DNA of 59,653 bases from Clostridia bacterium (GTDB lineage Bacteria; Bacillota; Clostridia; Oscillospirales; Acutalibacteraceae), in contig CAAFVV010000035.1 of NCBI GenBank assembly GCA_900766585.1, positions 1 through 59,653 on the forward strand. The letters run 5' to 3'. This document shows positions 8,779 to 17,445 of this stretch, piece by piece; positions within the stretch are counted from its first letter, which is position 1, and every line of letters begins with the position of its first letter. A program made the position numbers and the translations under genes. The notes beneath the pieces are model-generated. The model worked only from the letters and a program-made list of their open reading frames with translations. It was not told the DNA's origin and did no database searches.

Positions 8779-11412
8779 ATGCCTGATAAACGAAGAATTA
8801 CGGCTCTGTGCGCCGCTGCTTTCCTGACTGCCGGGCTGTTCGGCTGCATGTCGTCATCGGGTGGAAATGTGGCGTATACGGCGACGGGGGTGCCGGAAAA
8901 CGGCTATGTATCCGATCACACGCTGTCGGATGCAGACGGCACCTATGCGGCAGCTGCTGCCGAGCGCGAGGCACTTGGCTCCATGACAAAAAAACTCGAA
9001 AACGCAAAGGCGGCACTGTATCTGGGTCCATATGCCGATATTGCGGTAGAGGATAAGACGACAGGAACGCTGTGGTTCTCCAATCCGGATAACTACGGAC
9101 TGCGCGGAGTGATATTCACTTCGGACGAAGCGGAACACAACGCCCGTTCGGCGCTCACCATCGATTATTACGATAATTCATACAAGGCCACGATGGCGAC
9201 GATGTCCAGCTATCCGGATGCCGTTGACGGCGGTGATCGATTTCAGATCACGGAAAAGCAGGAGAACGGCGCGCTGACGGTGACATACACCTTGGGAACG
9301 GATTACCGGCAGATGGTGTATTATACGGCAATGACTGCAGATACCTATGCGGCTCTGACAGAAAAACTGGAGGAAAAGAGCGAGAGCGGAGAGATCAGCT
9401 TTACGCTGTACGGTCTGTTTATGCGTTCCTATGCGGAGCCTGATCTGAACGGTACCCCCTATTATGCCTTGGAATCCGGTGTGACGCAGCTGGATCTGGA
9501 ACGGCTCTCCGGACTTTTTCGCACTCTCGGTATCACATCGGCTGATGTTGAGGCGGAAAATGCCAGGACCGGGGTCAAGGAAGAAAAAAGAGAGAGCGCC
9601 TGTTTTGTGATCCCTGTGGAATATCGGCTGGATGGCGCCGACCTGCTGGTGAGTATCCCCTCCGGCGATATCGAGGTCAGCGACGGCTACTATCTCAACC
9701 GCATCCATTTGTTTAAGACGCTCGGGTCGGCGGTGCACGGAACAGAGGGGTATCTGTTTGTTCCGAACGGATCGGGAATGCTGATCAAAAATGATACCCA
9801 AAGCGGCGATATGCATACACTGACTATGGGCTTTTTCGGCTCGGATTACGGACTGTCACTGACGGAAAGCAAGCGGCTGACCGCCGAAAATGCCCTGCCG
9901 GTATTCGGTGCGGTATCCGAAGGGAAGGCAGTATGCGCCGTTGTGGAGAGCGGCGAGGGGTCGGCGGGCCTGACGGCCTGTGTGTCCAATGCAACGGTGA
10001 ATGCCAACGCCGTCTGGCCGTATTTTGAAATCCGTGCCTGCGATGAGACGGCGGTCGGTATTACGGCGACGATCAGCACCATGCGCGTGTTTGCCCAAAA
10101 GCCTGTGCAAACCACCTTCCGTACCCGCTATCATTTTCTCTATGGCGATCGGGCGAATTACAGCGGCATGGCCGCATTTGTCCGTGCTTATCTGATGCAG
10201 ACAGGCGTGTTGACCCCGCAGACAACGCCGGATACGCTGCTCACGGTTGAATATCTCGGCAGCATCCGTAAAAAACAGCTGAAATTCGGTCTGCCGGTGT
10301 GGAGCTATGTGCCGTTAACCACGTTTGATCAGGCAGAGGAAATTACCGGAAAGCTCATAGAGAGCGGCGTCCCTGCCCCGGATGTGCTGTTCAGCGGCAT
10401 GGCAAACGGCGGGATTAGCTCAACGGCATTTACCCGCTTTTCCGTTCGATCGGAGTTGGGCGGCATTGAAGGCTTTCGCCGGATTGCCTCTGCGATGACC
10501 GGAAGCCGATTATATGCCGGACTGACGCTTACCCGCATTTCCCGCAGCGGCGGTGGGTTTTCGCTTGCCGGCGGTTGCGTGCGCAGCGTGAATCAGCAAT
10601 ACGCCACGCTGGCCGAATATGATCCTTCCAGCGGCCTGAAGGCGAGTGAGGACTATCTTTGCAGTCCGTCTGAGTACACGGCGCTGGCCAAAGCCGTGGC
10701 GGCGGATGCCAAACAGCTCGGGATCACTCGGCTATATGTACAGGATATAGGTGACGTGTTGCCGGCGGATTATAATGAGAATCGCGTGATACCGCGCGAA
10801 ACGGCGCGCGGGCAGGCGATGGAGGCACTGGCGCTGCTCGCTGCCGACGGGAGAAGGCTGACCGTAGAGGGCGGAGCCTCCTATGTGCTGCCCTATGCCG
10901 AAAAGCTGGTCAATGTTCCGCTGACGGCTCAGTCGTATCGTCTGCAGTACCGCAGTGTACCCTTTTATCAGATGGTGCTGCACGGCAGCATTGCCTATAC
11001 CGGCCCCGCAATAAATTTGGAGGGTAACCACCGGATGGCATTGCTGAAGGCAGCAGAGACCGGGGCGGGATTGTATTATAAGTTGATGTATGCTGACAAT
11101 GCTGTGTTGTCCAATACGGATTACACGAATCTGAGCTCCACCTCCTATTCCCTCTGGATGAACGATATAGCCGAGAAAACGGCGGAGCTGTCCGATCTGT
11201 TTTCCCGCGTCGGCACATCGGCCATGATAAAACACCGATGGCTGAGCGATACATTGACCCTCACCGTCTATGAAAACGGCACTGCCGTGCTGGTTAACTA
11301 CGCCAAGACGCAGACAGATGTCGGCGACCTGACCATTTCTCCCGAAAGCTTTGCCGTGACGGAGCGGGGCAGCGTGGAGGCTTTTGTCGCTGAAGGGGGG
11401 AGTGATCTGTGA
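8779..11412 (+). CDS. Large lipoprotein, DUF5696-like
   Basis: This 877-residue lipoprotein has a signal ending AGLFGC, so the cysteine near residue 23 should be lipidated. The body is rich in beta strands, with a TIM-barrel-like region in the second half (VLFSGMANGG, ITRLYVQDIGDVLPADYNEN, YAEKLVNVPLTAQSYRL). The overall pattern resembles the DUF5696 family seen beside ABC importers in Paenibacillus and Clostridia; that assignment is from memory and is moderately sure. The ATG at 8779 is preferred over the GTG at 8761 because GAAGGAGGAG precedes it. Function is unknown; an extracytoplasmic glycan-binding or glycosidase-like role would fit. Confidence 0.65.
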   Translation: MPDKRRITALCAAAFLTAGLFGCMSSSGGNVAYTATGVPENGYVSDHTLSDADGTYAAAAAEREALGSMTKKLENAKAALYLGPYADIAVEDKTTGTLWFSNPDNYGLRGVIFTSDEAEHNARSALTIDYYDNSYKATMATMSSYPDAVDGGDRFQITEKQENGALTVTYTLGTDYRQMVYYTAMTADTYAALTEKLEEKSESGEISFTLYGLFMRSYAEPDLNGTPYYALESGVTQLDLERLSGLFRTLGITSADVEAENARTGVKEEKRESACFVIPVEYRLDGADLLVSIPSGDIEVSDGYYLNRIHLFKTLGSAVHGTEGYLFVPNGSGMLIKNDTQSGDMHTLTMGFFGSDYGLSLTESKRLTAENALPVFGAVSEGKAVCAVVESGEGSAGLTACVSNATVNANAVWPYFEIRACDETAVGITATISTMRVFAQKPVQTTFRTRYHFLYGDRANYSGMAAFVRAYLMQTGVLTPQTTPDTLLTVEYLGSIRKKQLKFGLPVWSYVPLTTFDQAEEITGKLIESGVPAPDVLFSGMANGGISSTAFTRFSVRSELGGIEGFRRIASAMTGSRLYAGLTLTRISRSGGGFSLAGGCVRSVNQQYATLAEYDPSSGLKASEDYLCSPSEYTALAKAVAADAKQLGITRLYVQDIGDVLPADYNENRVIPRETARGQAMEALALLAADGRRLTVEGGASYVLPYAEKLVNVPLTAQSYRLQYRSVPFYQMVLHGSIAYTGPAINLEGNHRMALLKAAETGAGLYYKLMYADNAVLSNTDYTNLSSTSYSLWMNDIAEKTAELSDLFSRVGTSAMIKHRWLSDTLTLTVYENGTAVLVNYAKTQTDVGDLTISPESFAVTERGSVEAFVAEGGSDL

Positions 11413-12332
11413 GTATGGGAAAGCGCCGTTCCCGCCTCGATCTGCGGCACGGCCGCTGGGGCTGGCTGTTTATTGCGCCGTTTGTTATCGGATTTGTACT
11501 GATATTGCTGCCGTGTGTGATCAAATCCGCCTATTATTCGTTTTGCGATGTCAAGCTGACCGGCGGCGGATTTGTAATCGAGCAGATCGGATGGGAAAAT
11601 TACCGACGGCTATTGTTTGTGGACACCACGTTTCGCGTGGAGCTTTTAGAGGCGCTGAAAAACATTGTGCTGGATACGCTGATGATCATGATCTTCAGCT
11701 TTTTTGTCGCTAATGTGCTTAACCAAAAATTCGTCGGCCGCAGTGCCGCACGGGCGATTCTATTTTTGCCGGTTATTCTGGCGACGGGGTTGATCAGCTC
11801 TGTGGAATCCAACGATCTGATCCACACCATGTACGGATCGGCCTCGTCGGCCGCCGCAGGAGCGGTGCCGGAGACATTGACCGGTCTCTTGAATATGGAA
11901 GATATGCTGGTCGGACTGTTCTCGACCGCCAACGCGGATCTTGTTGAGTTTATTGCCCGATCCGTTGAAAACACCACCGATATTATCAACGCATCGGGCG
12001 TACAGATCCTGATCTTTATGGCGGCCTTGCAATCCATACCGTCCTCTGTGTTTGAGGCGGCGAAGGTAGAGGGCGCGACATCATGGCAGGAGTTTTGGAA
12101 GATCACCTTTCCGATGGTGATGCCGATGCTGCTCGTCAATTTGATCTATACCATTATCGATACCTTTACGCGCCCGGCCTACGGGATTCTGGATATGGTG
12201 CAGGAGCAGACCTTTACTTACGGCCGCATGGGCTATGCCGCTGCGATCTCCTGGGTGTTTTTTGCCATGATCGGCGTAGTGCTGGTCGTGGTGGCCGGAA
12301 CGGTATCCCGCGGTGTTCACTATACGGATTGA
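11409..12332 (+). CDS. ABC sugar permease, MalF-type (second pair)
   Basis: The 307-residue permease has six predicted membrane segments and an EAA loop (VFEAAKVEGATSWQEFWKIT). The GTG at 11,409 overlaps the stop of the lipoprotein gene (GTGA) and is preceded by a G-rich ribosome binding site at good spacing; an ATG six bases later is the alternative. Between membrane segments there is an unusual outward loop of about 50 residues (SNDLIHTMYGSASSAAAGAV onward). That loop may be part of substrate or binding-protein recognition. Confidence 0.88.
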   Translation: MSMGKRRSRLDLRHGRWGWLFIAPFVIGFVLILLPCVIKSAYYSFCDVKLTGGGFVIEQIGWENYRRLLFVDTTFRVELLEALKNIVLDTLMIMIFSFFVANVLNQKFVGRSAARAILFLPVILATGLISSVESNDLIHTMYGSASSAAAGAVPETLTGLLNMEDMLVGLFSTANADLVEFIARSVENTTDIINASGVQILIFMAALQSIPSSVFEAAKVEGATSWQEFWKITFPMVMPMLLVNLIYTIIDTFTRPAYGILDMVQEQTFTYGRMGYAAAISWVFFAMIGVVLVVVAGTVSRGVHYTD

Positions 12333-12347
12333 GAAGGGAGCAAGAGC

Positions 12348-13271
12348 ATGACAGGCGCTGTACATAAGAAAGCACTGCTTCCCGCTGTGCGGCAGCGGAT
12401 GCAGCATGTCAGTTTTCTGGGGATTTGCTGGAAACTGATTCGTGCCGTTATTCTGTTGGGATTGTGCTATCTGGTACTGTATCCCTTTTTGGTGAAGATT
12501 TTGAACGGCTTTAAGAGTTTTCAGGATTTCCTTGATCCGACGGTGATCCTGCTACCGAAGCACCCGACGATGGGAAACTATATCACCGCGTATAAAGCGA
12601 TGGATTATCCGGTGACGCTTTTGCGCACATTTCTTGTTTCGGCATTCTGCTGTGTGCTGCAGACCGCCGTCTCTGCCATGGTCGGCTACGGTTTTGCGCG
12701 CTTTCGTTTTCGCGGGAGCCGGCTGATGTTCGGGTGTGTGATCCTGGCGCTTCTGATCCCACCGCAGACATTGATGCTGTCTCTATTTGAGACGTTTCGC
12801 CAGTTTCTCGGCAATCCCGCATGGTCGCTGATCGACACCTATTGGCCTATACTTATTTTATCGCTTACCGGACAGGGACTGCGTAACGGACTGTATGTAT
12901 TTCTGTTCCGTCAATTCTTCAAAAATATGCCGCATGAGCTGGAGGAAGCGGCATATATCGACGGCTGCGGAGTGCCGCGTACCTTTGCTGCGGTCATGCT
13001 GCCTTCCGCAACTTCAATCATTGTCACGGTATCTCTGTTTTCCTTCTCGTGGCAGTGGACGGATCAGTTTTATAACGAGCTGTTCTTCACCAGCAACACC
13101 GTTATGGCTAATGCGGTCCTGCTCACCGAGAATCTGCATCAGGAGCCGGTGCTCAATTCCATGCTGCAAAACGTGGCGGCTGTGATGGCGGTTGCCCCGC
13201 TGGCTCTGCTGTATTTGTTTGCCCAACGCTTCTTTGTACAGAGCGTGGAACGTTCCGGACTCGTCGGATAA
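12348..13271 (+). CDS. ABC sugar permease, MalG-type (second pair)
   Basis: The 307-residue membrane protein has the EAA loop ELEEAAYIDGCGVPRTFAAV and C-terminal helices of the MalG group. GAGAAGGGAGCAAGAGC precedes the ATG, 15 bases after its partner. The second solute-binding lipoprotein at 14,570 is its likely partner, separated by one beta-helix gene. Confidence 0.88.
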   Translation: MTGAVHKKALLPAVRQRMQHVSFLGICWKLIRAVILLGLCYLVLYPFLVKILNGFKSFQDFLDPTVILLPKHPTMGNYITAYKAMDYPVTLLRTFLVSAFCCVLQTAVSAMVGYGFARFRFRGSRLMFGCVILALLIPPQTLMLSLFETFRQFLGNPAWSLIDTYWPILILSLTGQGLRNGLYVFLFRQFFKNMPHELEEAAYIDGCGVPRTFAAVMLPSATSIIVTVSLFSFSWQWTDQFYNELFFTSNTVMANAVLLTENLHQEPVLNSMLQNVAAVMAVAPLALLYLFAQRFFVQSVERSGLVG

Positions 13272-13285
13272 ACAGGAGGAAATAT

Positions 13286-14488
13286 ATGGAGGATATACGC
13301 ATCTCCGTTCGCGCACTCGGTGCCGCCGGTGATGGACGGACAGATGATACGGCTGCTTTTGAGGCGGCGCTGCACACTGCGGAAGAGACCGGAGGAGAGG
13401 TCTTGGTTCCTTGGGGACACTATCGGATCACCCGCACGCTGACCGTGAAAAGCCGGATGCTGACAGGTATTTCAGGCGGAAATTTCTGCGGAGACGACGA
13501 CTGTCTCCCGACGCTTTGCTTTTCCAAAGAGCCGGAGATCGGACTGCGGGTGGTCAGCGGTGCAGTCTCCGGACTGCGGCTTGAGTTTTCTCCGGAAAAC
13601 GGAAAGAGCGGCAGGGTGCGGCAGACGGCCGTCCGTGTGGAGCGCTCCGGCTGCCGCCTGACGGCGCTGAAGATTGTCGGCGCCTTTGACGGCATTGTGT
13701 GCCATGACGATTTGCGTCCCGGCATGGGAAATCCCGGACGGATGAACATTGCCGATGTATTTATGCTGAATGTTCATCATTGCGGCCTGACTGTTTCCGG
13801 TGGGCTGGACGTGGAATGTATCCGCAATGTGGAGGTCTGGTCTCCGGAGTCGGCGCTGTTTCCGAATTCGGGGATCGGATTCCGGTTCCTGAAAAACGAC
13901 GGTATCCATATTGACGATTGCTTTGCATTTAATGCCTCGATCGGCTTTCTGTTTGAGGAAGCGGTCGGTCTGCCCGATTATAATGGCGGCACGCTCGGCT
14001 GGCTGAGCAGCTGCAATGTGGATTTCACCGACCGCGGCATCGTGGTGCGGGGCAGCGGACAATCTGAACAGGAGCATTATTATCCCACGCAGATCACTGT
14101 CAGCGGCGGATCGTTTTGGTGCCATCGGCAGGCTCTGGACATTGAATCCGGAGATGCTAATGTGATTCTGACCGGCGTCGATCTGCGGGCAAACGGCACG
14201 GAGGCTGTGCGTATTCATGCGGGCGACAGTATAACCGTCAACGGCTGTCTGATCCGCCGGGAATTTATTCATGTGGACTGTCCTGCTGTGGTGATCGATG
14301 GCGGGCGGCAGGTGAACTTTACCGGAAATAACGTACACAGCCGCTGCGACGGTGCGCTGATCGGCGGAGCGGGCGCACGGCTGATCCGCGGCAATATCGT
14401 ATGTGCGGGAGGTGAGGCACTGTGTGCGGAGACATCCGCCGATGTGCTGATGACCGATAATCTCTGCCGCAGATATGTAAGCACGTGA
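13286..14488 (+). CDS. Right-handed beta-helix protein, pectate-lyase-3-like, cytoplasmic
   Basis: The 400-residue protein starts directly with the characteristic DFGAxGDGxTDDTxAF-like segment (ALGAAGDGRTDDTAAFEAAL) and GGEVLVPWGHYRITRTLTVK, the N-terminal signature of pectate-lyase-superfamily/GH28-type beta helices. Repeated short-strand rungs follow (ITVSGGSFW, VILTGVDLRANG, ITVNGCLI). There is no signal peptide, unlike the two paralogs downstream, so it should act inside the cell on imported oligosaccharides. AACAGGAGGAAATAT precedes the ATG. Whether it is a lyase or a hydrolase cannot be decided from the sequence. Confidence 0.75.
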   Translation: MEDIRISVRALGAAGDGRTDDTAAFEAALHTAEETGGEVLVPWGHYRITRTLTVKSRMLTGISGGNFCGDDDCLPTLCFSKEPEIGLRVVSGAVSGLRLEFSPENGKSGRVRQTAVRVERSGCRLTALKIVGAFDGIVCHDDLRPGMGNPGRMNIADVFMLNVHHCGLTVSGGLDVECIRNVEVWSPESALFPNSGIGFRFLKNDGIHIDDCFAFNASIGFLFEEAVGLPDYNGGTLGWLSSCNVDFTDRGIVVRGSGQSEQEHYYPTQITVSGGSFWCHRQALDIESGDANVILTGVDLRANGTEAVRIHAGDSITVNGCLIRREFIHVDCPAVVIDGGRQVNFTGNNVHSRCDGALIGGAGARLIRGNIVCAGGEALCAETSADVLMTDNLCRRYVST

Positions 14489-14569
14489 TTAGTCGGTATC
14501 TCTGTGCCGGACGGTGGAGTGCCGCCGTAAATATAGAACAATTTTATCGGATAAAAGGAGAGAATGAGT

Positions 14570-16132
14570 ATGAACATCAAAAAGCATGTATCGCTTGCCC
14601 TGGCATTTTTACTGGTGTTCGGTCTGTTGACCGGATGCGCAAAAACGCCGGATAGCTCATCGCCGTCGAGCGCTGATTCAGAGGTCGCTGCATCCGAAGC
14701 GGAGTCGGTCGATACATCTGATGCGTCACCCGAAGAACAAAGCGGCAGCGAGACAGATCAAACGACCGCCTCCGTTGATCCGGCAGATCCGTCGGAAAAT
14801 GAAAAGCCGGCGGGAACTACGGCAAAGCCCGTTTCGGGGCGGACTACGGCATCGACGACGCGCCGCACTTCCCGCACGCAGGTGACAGCTGACGGAACCC
14901 TCAAGGATATGAAAGGGTATAACTTTGTTTTCTCGACCATTTGGGGCGGAGAATGGATCGTAGATGAGGATAGCCCGCAAAAGGTCAAAGCTCTCAAGAC
15001 CAAATACGAGGCGGTGCAGAAGGAGCTGAACTGCAAGATCGTCTTTAAGGCGCTGATCCCGTCCACCTTCCAGCAGCAGCTGGCCAAGGCATACAGTGCC
15101 AACGATAAGTTTGCAGACGCTCTGGAGATCTCTCCGGTGTATTTTTACAATCTGGTCCGCAACAGCTATTTTCTCCCACTCGATGAGAGCAGGGCAATTG
15201 ATCTGAACGACAGCAAATGGGAAAGATCCGCCAAAGCTTTTTCCACCTTCGACGGTCATACATATGGTCTGTCGTGGGTCAGCCAGAATGTAGGTGTTCC
15301 CGCCCGCGGTACGCTGTTCTACAACAAAACGATGGCGAAAAAATACGGCGTCGGCGATCTGTATGCCGCCGTAGATGCGAAGAAATGGACCTTTGATGAG
15401 TTTTACAAGGTTCTCGAAACCGTCAAAAGCAAGTCGGGCGGCAGTGTTCAGCCGTTGGCCATTTGGAGTCCTGCGGCAGCCGGTGCAACATTTGCAGCGG
15501 CCAACGGCGGGTTGATGGTTGTGGAGAAAAACGGCAGGTTCACCTACAACGGTACGGCCAAGCCGGTTGTCACCGGCATGGAATTCGCCCATAAGCTCTT
15601 TGCCGACAAGCTGCTGCTTGACACGAGTAAGCAGGATTTTAACTCCGTTGTTGTGAAATCGTTTACCAACAGCAAGACGTTTGCCTTTATCGCGGATTAT
15701 TATTATGCAAGCACGGAATTCTCCGGAAATATGAAGGACGACTATGGGATGCTGCCCCTGCCGATGGGACCTGACGTGAAAGCCTATCAGGGTATCTACG
15801 GCGATAGCCGGTTCTTCACGCTTCTGGATACCGCCGACCGCGACAAATCCTGCACCATTCTGGATAAGCTGGCGACGATGACGCTGGACAGCAACTGGAA
15901 AAAGACGGCGTTGATGAACGACCTTCGCGACGAGGATTCTCTGCGTATGGTCCAGATCAACATGAACAACCCAATCATCAACATTTATGAGCAGCTCGGC
16001 GATCTCAAAGAGGGGGCTGACGGCATTCATGAATATGTGGACAGCGCCGTGCGCAAAGGCTCTGCTGCCGGTCAGCTGCAATCGGCTGCCAAGAAGGCAC
16101 AGGCGTGGCTGGACGATCATATGAACAACTGA
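14570..16132 (+). CDS. ABC sugar solute-binding lipoprotein (second system)
   Basis: The 520-residue protein has a lipoprotein signal ending GLLTGC, then a Ser/Thr/Glu-rich linker of about 90 residues, and a type-1 solute-binding domain (IWGGEWIVDE, GVPARGTLFYNKTMAKKYGV, WTFDEFYKVLETVKSK, FAFIADYYYASTEF). The ATG at 14,570 has AAAGGAG nine bases upstream; the ATG six bases earlier is too close to that site. It should feed the permease pair at 11,409-13,271. The long low-complexity linker suggests it reaches out from the membrane through the wall. Confidence 0.88.
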   Translation: MNIKKHVSLALAFLLVFGLLTGCAKTPDSSSPSSADSEVAASEAESVDTSDASPEEQSGSETDQTTASVDPADPSENEKPAGTTAKPVSGRTTASTTRRTSRTQVTADGTLKDMKGYNFVFSTIWGGEWIVDEDSPQKVKALKTKYEAVQKELNCKIVFKALIPSTFQQQLAKAYSANDKFADALEISPVYFYNLVRNSYFLPLDESRAIDLNDSKWERSAKAFSTFDGHTYGLSWVSQNVGVPARGTLFYNKTMAKKYGVGDLYAAVDAKKWTFDEFYKVLETVKSKSGGSVQPLAIWSPAAAGATFAAANGGLMVVEKNGRFTYNGTAKPVVTGMEFAHKLFADKLLLDTSKQDFNSVVVKSFTNSKTFAFIADYYYASTEFSGNMKDDYGMLPLPMGPDVKAYQGIYGDSRFFTLLDTADRDKSCTILDKLATMTLDSNWKKTALMNDLRDEDSLRMVQINMNNPIINIYEQLGDLKEGADGIHEYVDSAVRKGSAAGQLQSAAKKAQAWLDDHMNN

Positions 16133-16148
16133 GTACGGTGCCTGACTC

Positions 16149-16177
16149 TTTCTGCTTTCCGTGCCAGAAAGCAGAAA
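16149..16177. promoter_or_regulatory. Intercistronic hairpin after the solute-binding gene
   Basis: A perfect 11-bp inverted repeat (TTTCTGCTTTC / GAAAGCAGAAA) with a 7-nt loop sits between the solute-binding lipoprotein and the next beta-helix gene. There is no T-run, so it is probably not a terminator. Such hairpins after binding-protein genes commonly stabilise that message relative to downstream genes. Confidence 0.45.
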
Positions 16178-16201
16178 AAAGGAAGAAAGGAGCGGATCAT
16201 T

Positions 16202-17431
16202 TTGAAAAAGACGCTGTGGATCTCTCTTTTGTCGGCGGTGCTGCTGATGACTGCGGCGGCAGCCGGCACGGCAGGATATTCCGGGGTCTCTCTGGCTAAA
16301 ATTGCCGAAAAGAAGACCGTGATCATTGATCCCGCCGACTATGGGGCGGTGGCTGATGACGATAATGACGACGGAGCCGGTCTGCAAAAGGCATTGGATG
16401 CCGCGAAAAGCAAAGGCGGAACCGTGCTTTTGGCCAAGGGTGAGTATATTCTGAAAAAACAGGCGATCACGATCCCGAAGGGCGTGACGTTGCGCGGTGC
16501 ATCCGAGGGAACCCCGGGTGCGGAGAGCGTGCCGAATTTCACGATAGGGATCGGACGCAAGGATGAAAAGGGCACGGCGGCGATCAATCTTGAGGCGGGG
16601 GCTTCGCTCAAGTCGGTTGCCATTGCCTATTCACTGCAAAATGCCGATAATCCCATTCCCTATTCCTATGCCATCCGGCTTAAGGGAAAGAACTGCACCG
16701 TGTCGGATATTTATTGTCCGAACGCATACAACCTGATCGACGCGGGCTCATATGATACCGCCGGACATGTGCTGGAGGATATGTACATCTGGGTGTTCAA
16801 CAATGCGGTATATGTGGACAGGAATTCCGGAAACGGTGTGATCCGCAACATCCATATCTGGCCGTTTAACGGTTCGGGAAGCAGCTATGCCATGAACAAG
16901 GGCATCGGATTTAAACTGGGCGCAGCCAAAAACGAGCGGATCGAAAACTGCTTCGTGATCTCATTTGGTACGGGGTTTGAGTTTAAGAACTACGGCTCCG
17001 GTACAGGAACCTATCAGGTGAAGATGTCCGGCTCCGACTGCGGCCCGCTGGGCTTTAAGGTGGATGGAGTCACAAGCCTGACGGTCGATCAGGGACAGAT
17101 CATGGAGCTTTTGCAGATCGGCACCGCGAACAAGGGTAATGTGACACTGATTGACTGCGGCTTCTGGACCTTCAGCAGCCCGACCTATCAGGTGGTCAAC
17201 CACGGCTCGGGCAAGCTGACACTGCGGGGCTGTCATATGGATCAGGGTATCTATGCCGACAATGGCTCACTGGATATAGACAGCTGCTACATTAACAAGG
17301 ATTCCAAGCAGCTCGTGCTGGATCGTGGCGTTCAGTCGGCTTCCGTCAGAAATACCCTGTTTCAAAAGGCGGTCGGCATTCAGAATTCCTCCGGAAAGAC
17401 TATTTCCGCCGAGAATAACCGGGCGTATTAA
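16202..17431 (+). CDS. Secreted right-handed beta-helix protein (pectate-lyase-3-like)
   Basis: The 409-residue protein starts at TTG with GAAAGGAG upstream. A signal segment (about residues 1-26, ISLLSAVLLMTAAAAGTAG) is followed by IIDPADYGAVADDDNDDGAG and GGTVLLAKGEYILKKQAITI, the pectate-lyase-superfamily N-terminal pattern. Beta-helix rungs (CTVSDIYCPNAYNLIDA, VIRNIHIWPFNG, LTVDQGQIMEL, VTLIDCGFW) fill the rest. It has no lipobox, so it may be released or lightly tethered. It lies between the second solute-binding lipoprotein and the lipoprotein beta helix, which suggests outside processing of the same polymer. Confidence 0.75.
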   Translation: MKKTLWISLLSAVLLMTAAAAGTAGYSGVSLAKIAEKKTVIIDPADYGAVADDDNDDGAGLQKALDAAKSKGGTVLLAKGEYILKKQAITIPKGVTLRGASEGTPGAESVPNFTIGIGRKDEKGTAAINLEAGASLKSVAIAYSLQNADNPIPYSYAIRLKGKNCTVSDIYCPNAYNLIDAGSYDTAGHVLEDMYIWVFNNAVYVDRNSGNGVIRNIHIWPFNGSGSSYAMNKGIGFKLGAAKNERIENCFVISFGTGFEFKNYGSGTGTYQVKMSGSDCGPLGFKVDGVTSLTVDQGQIMELLQIGTANKGNVTLIDCGFWTFSSPTYQVVNHGSGKLTLRGCHMDQGIYADNGSLDIDSCYINKDSKQLVLDRGVQSASVRNTLFQKAVGIQNSSGKTISAENNRAY

Positions 17432-17445
17432 GGAGGTGCCGCGAT

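Noticed and set aside
14726..16387. Minus-strand open frame of 553 residues
   Set aside because: It crosses two plus-strand genes and their intergenic hairpin, with no ribosome binding site or family motif.
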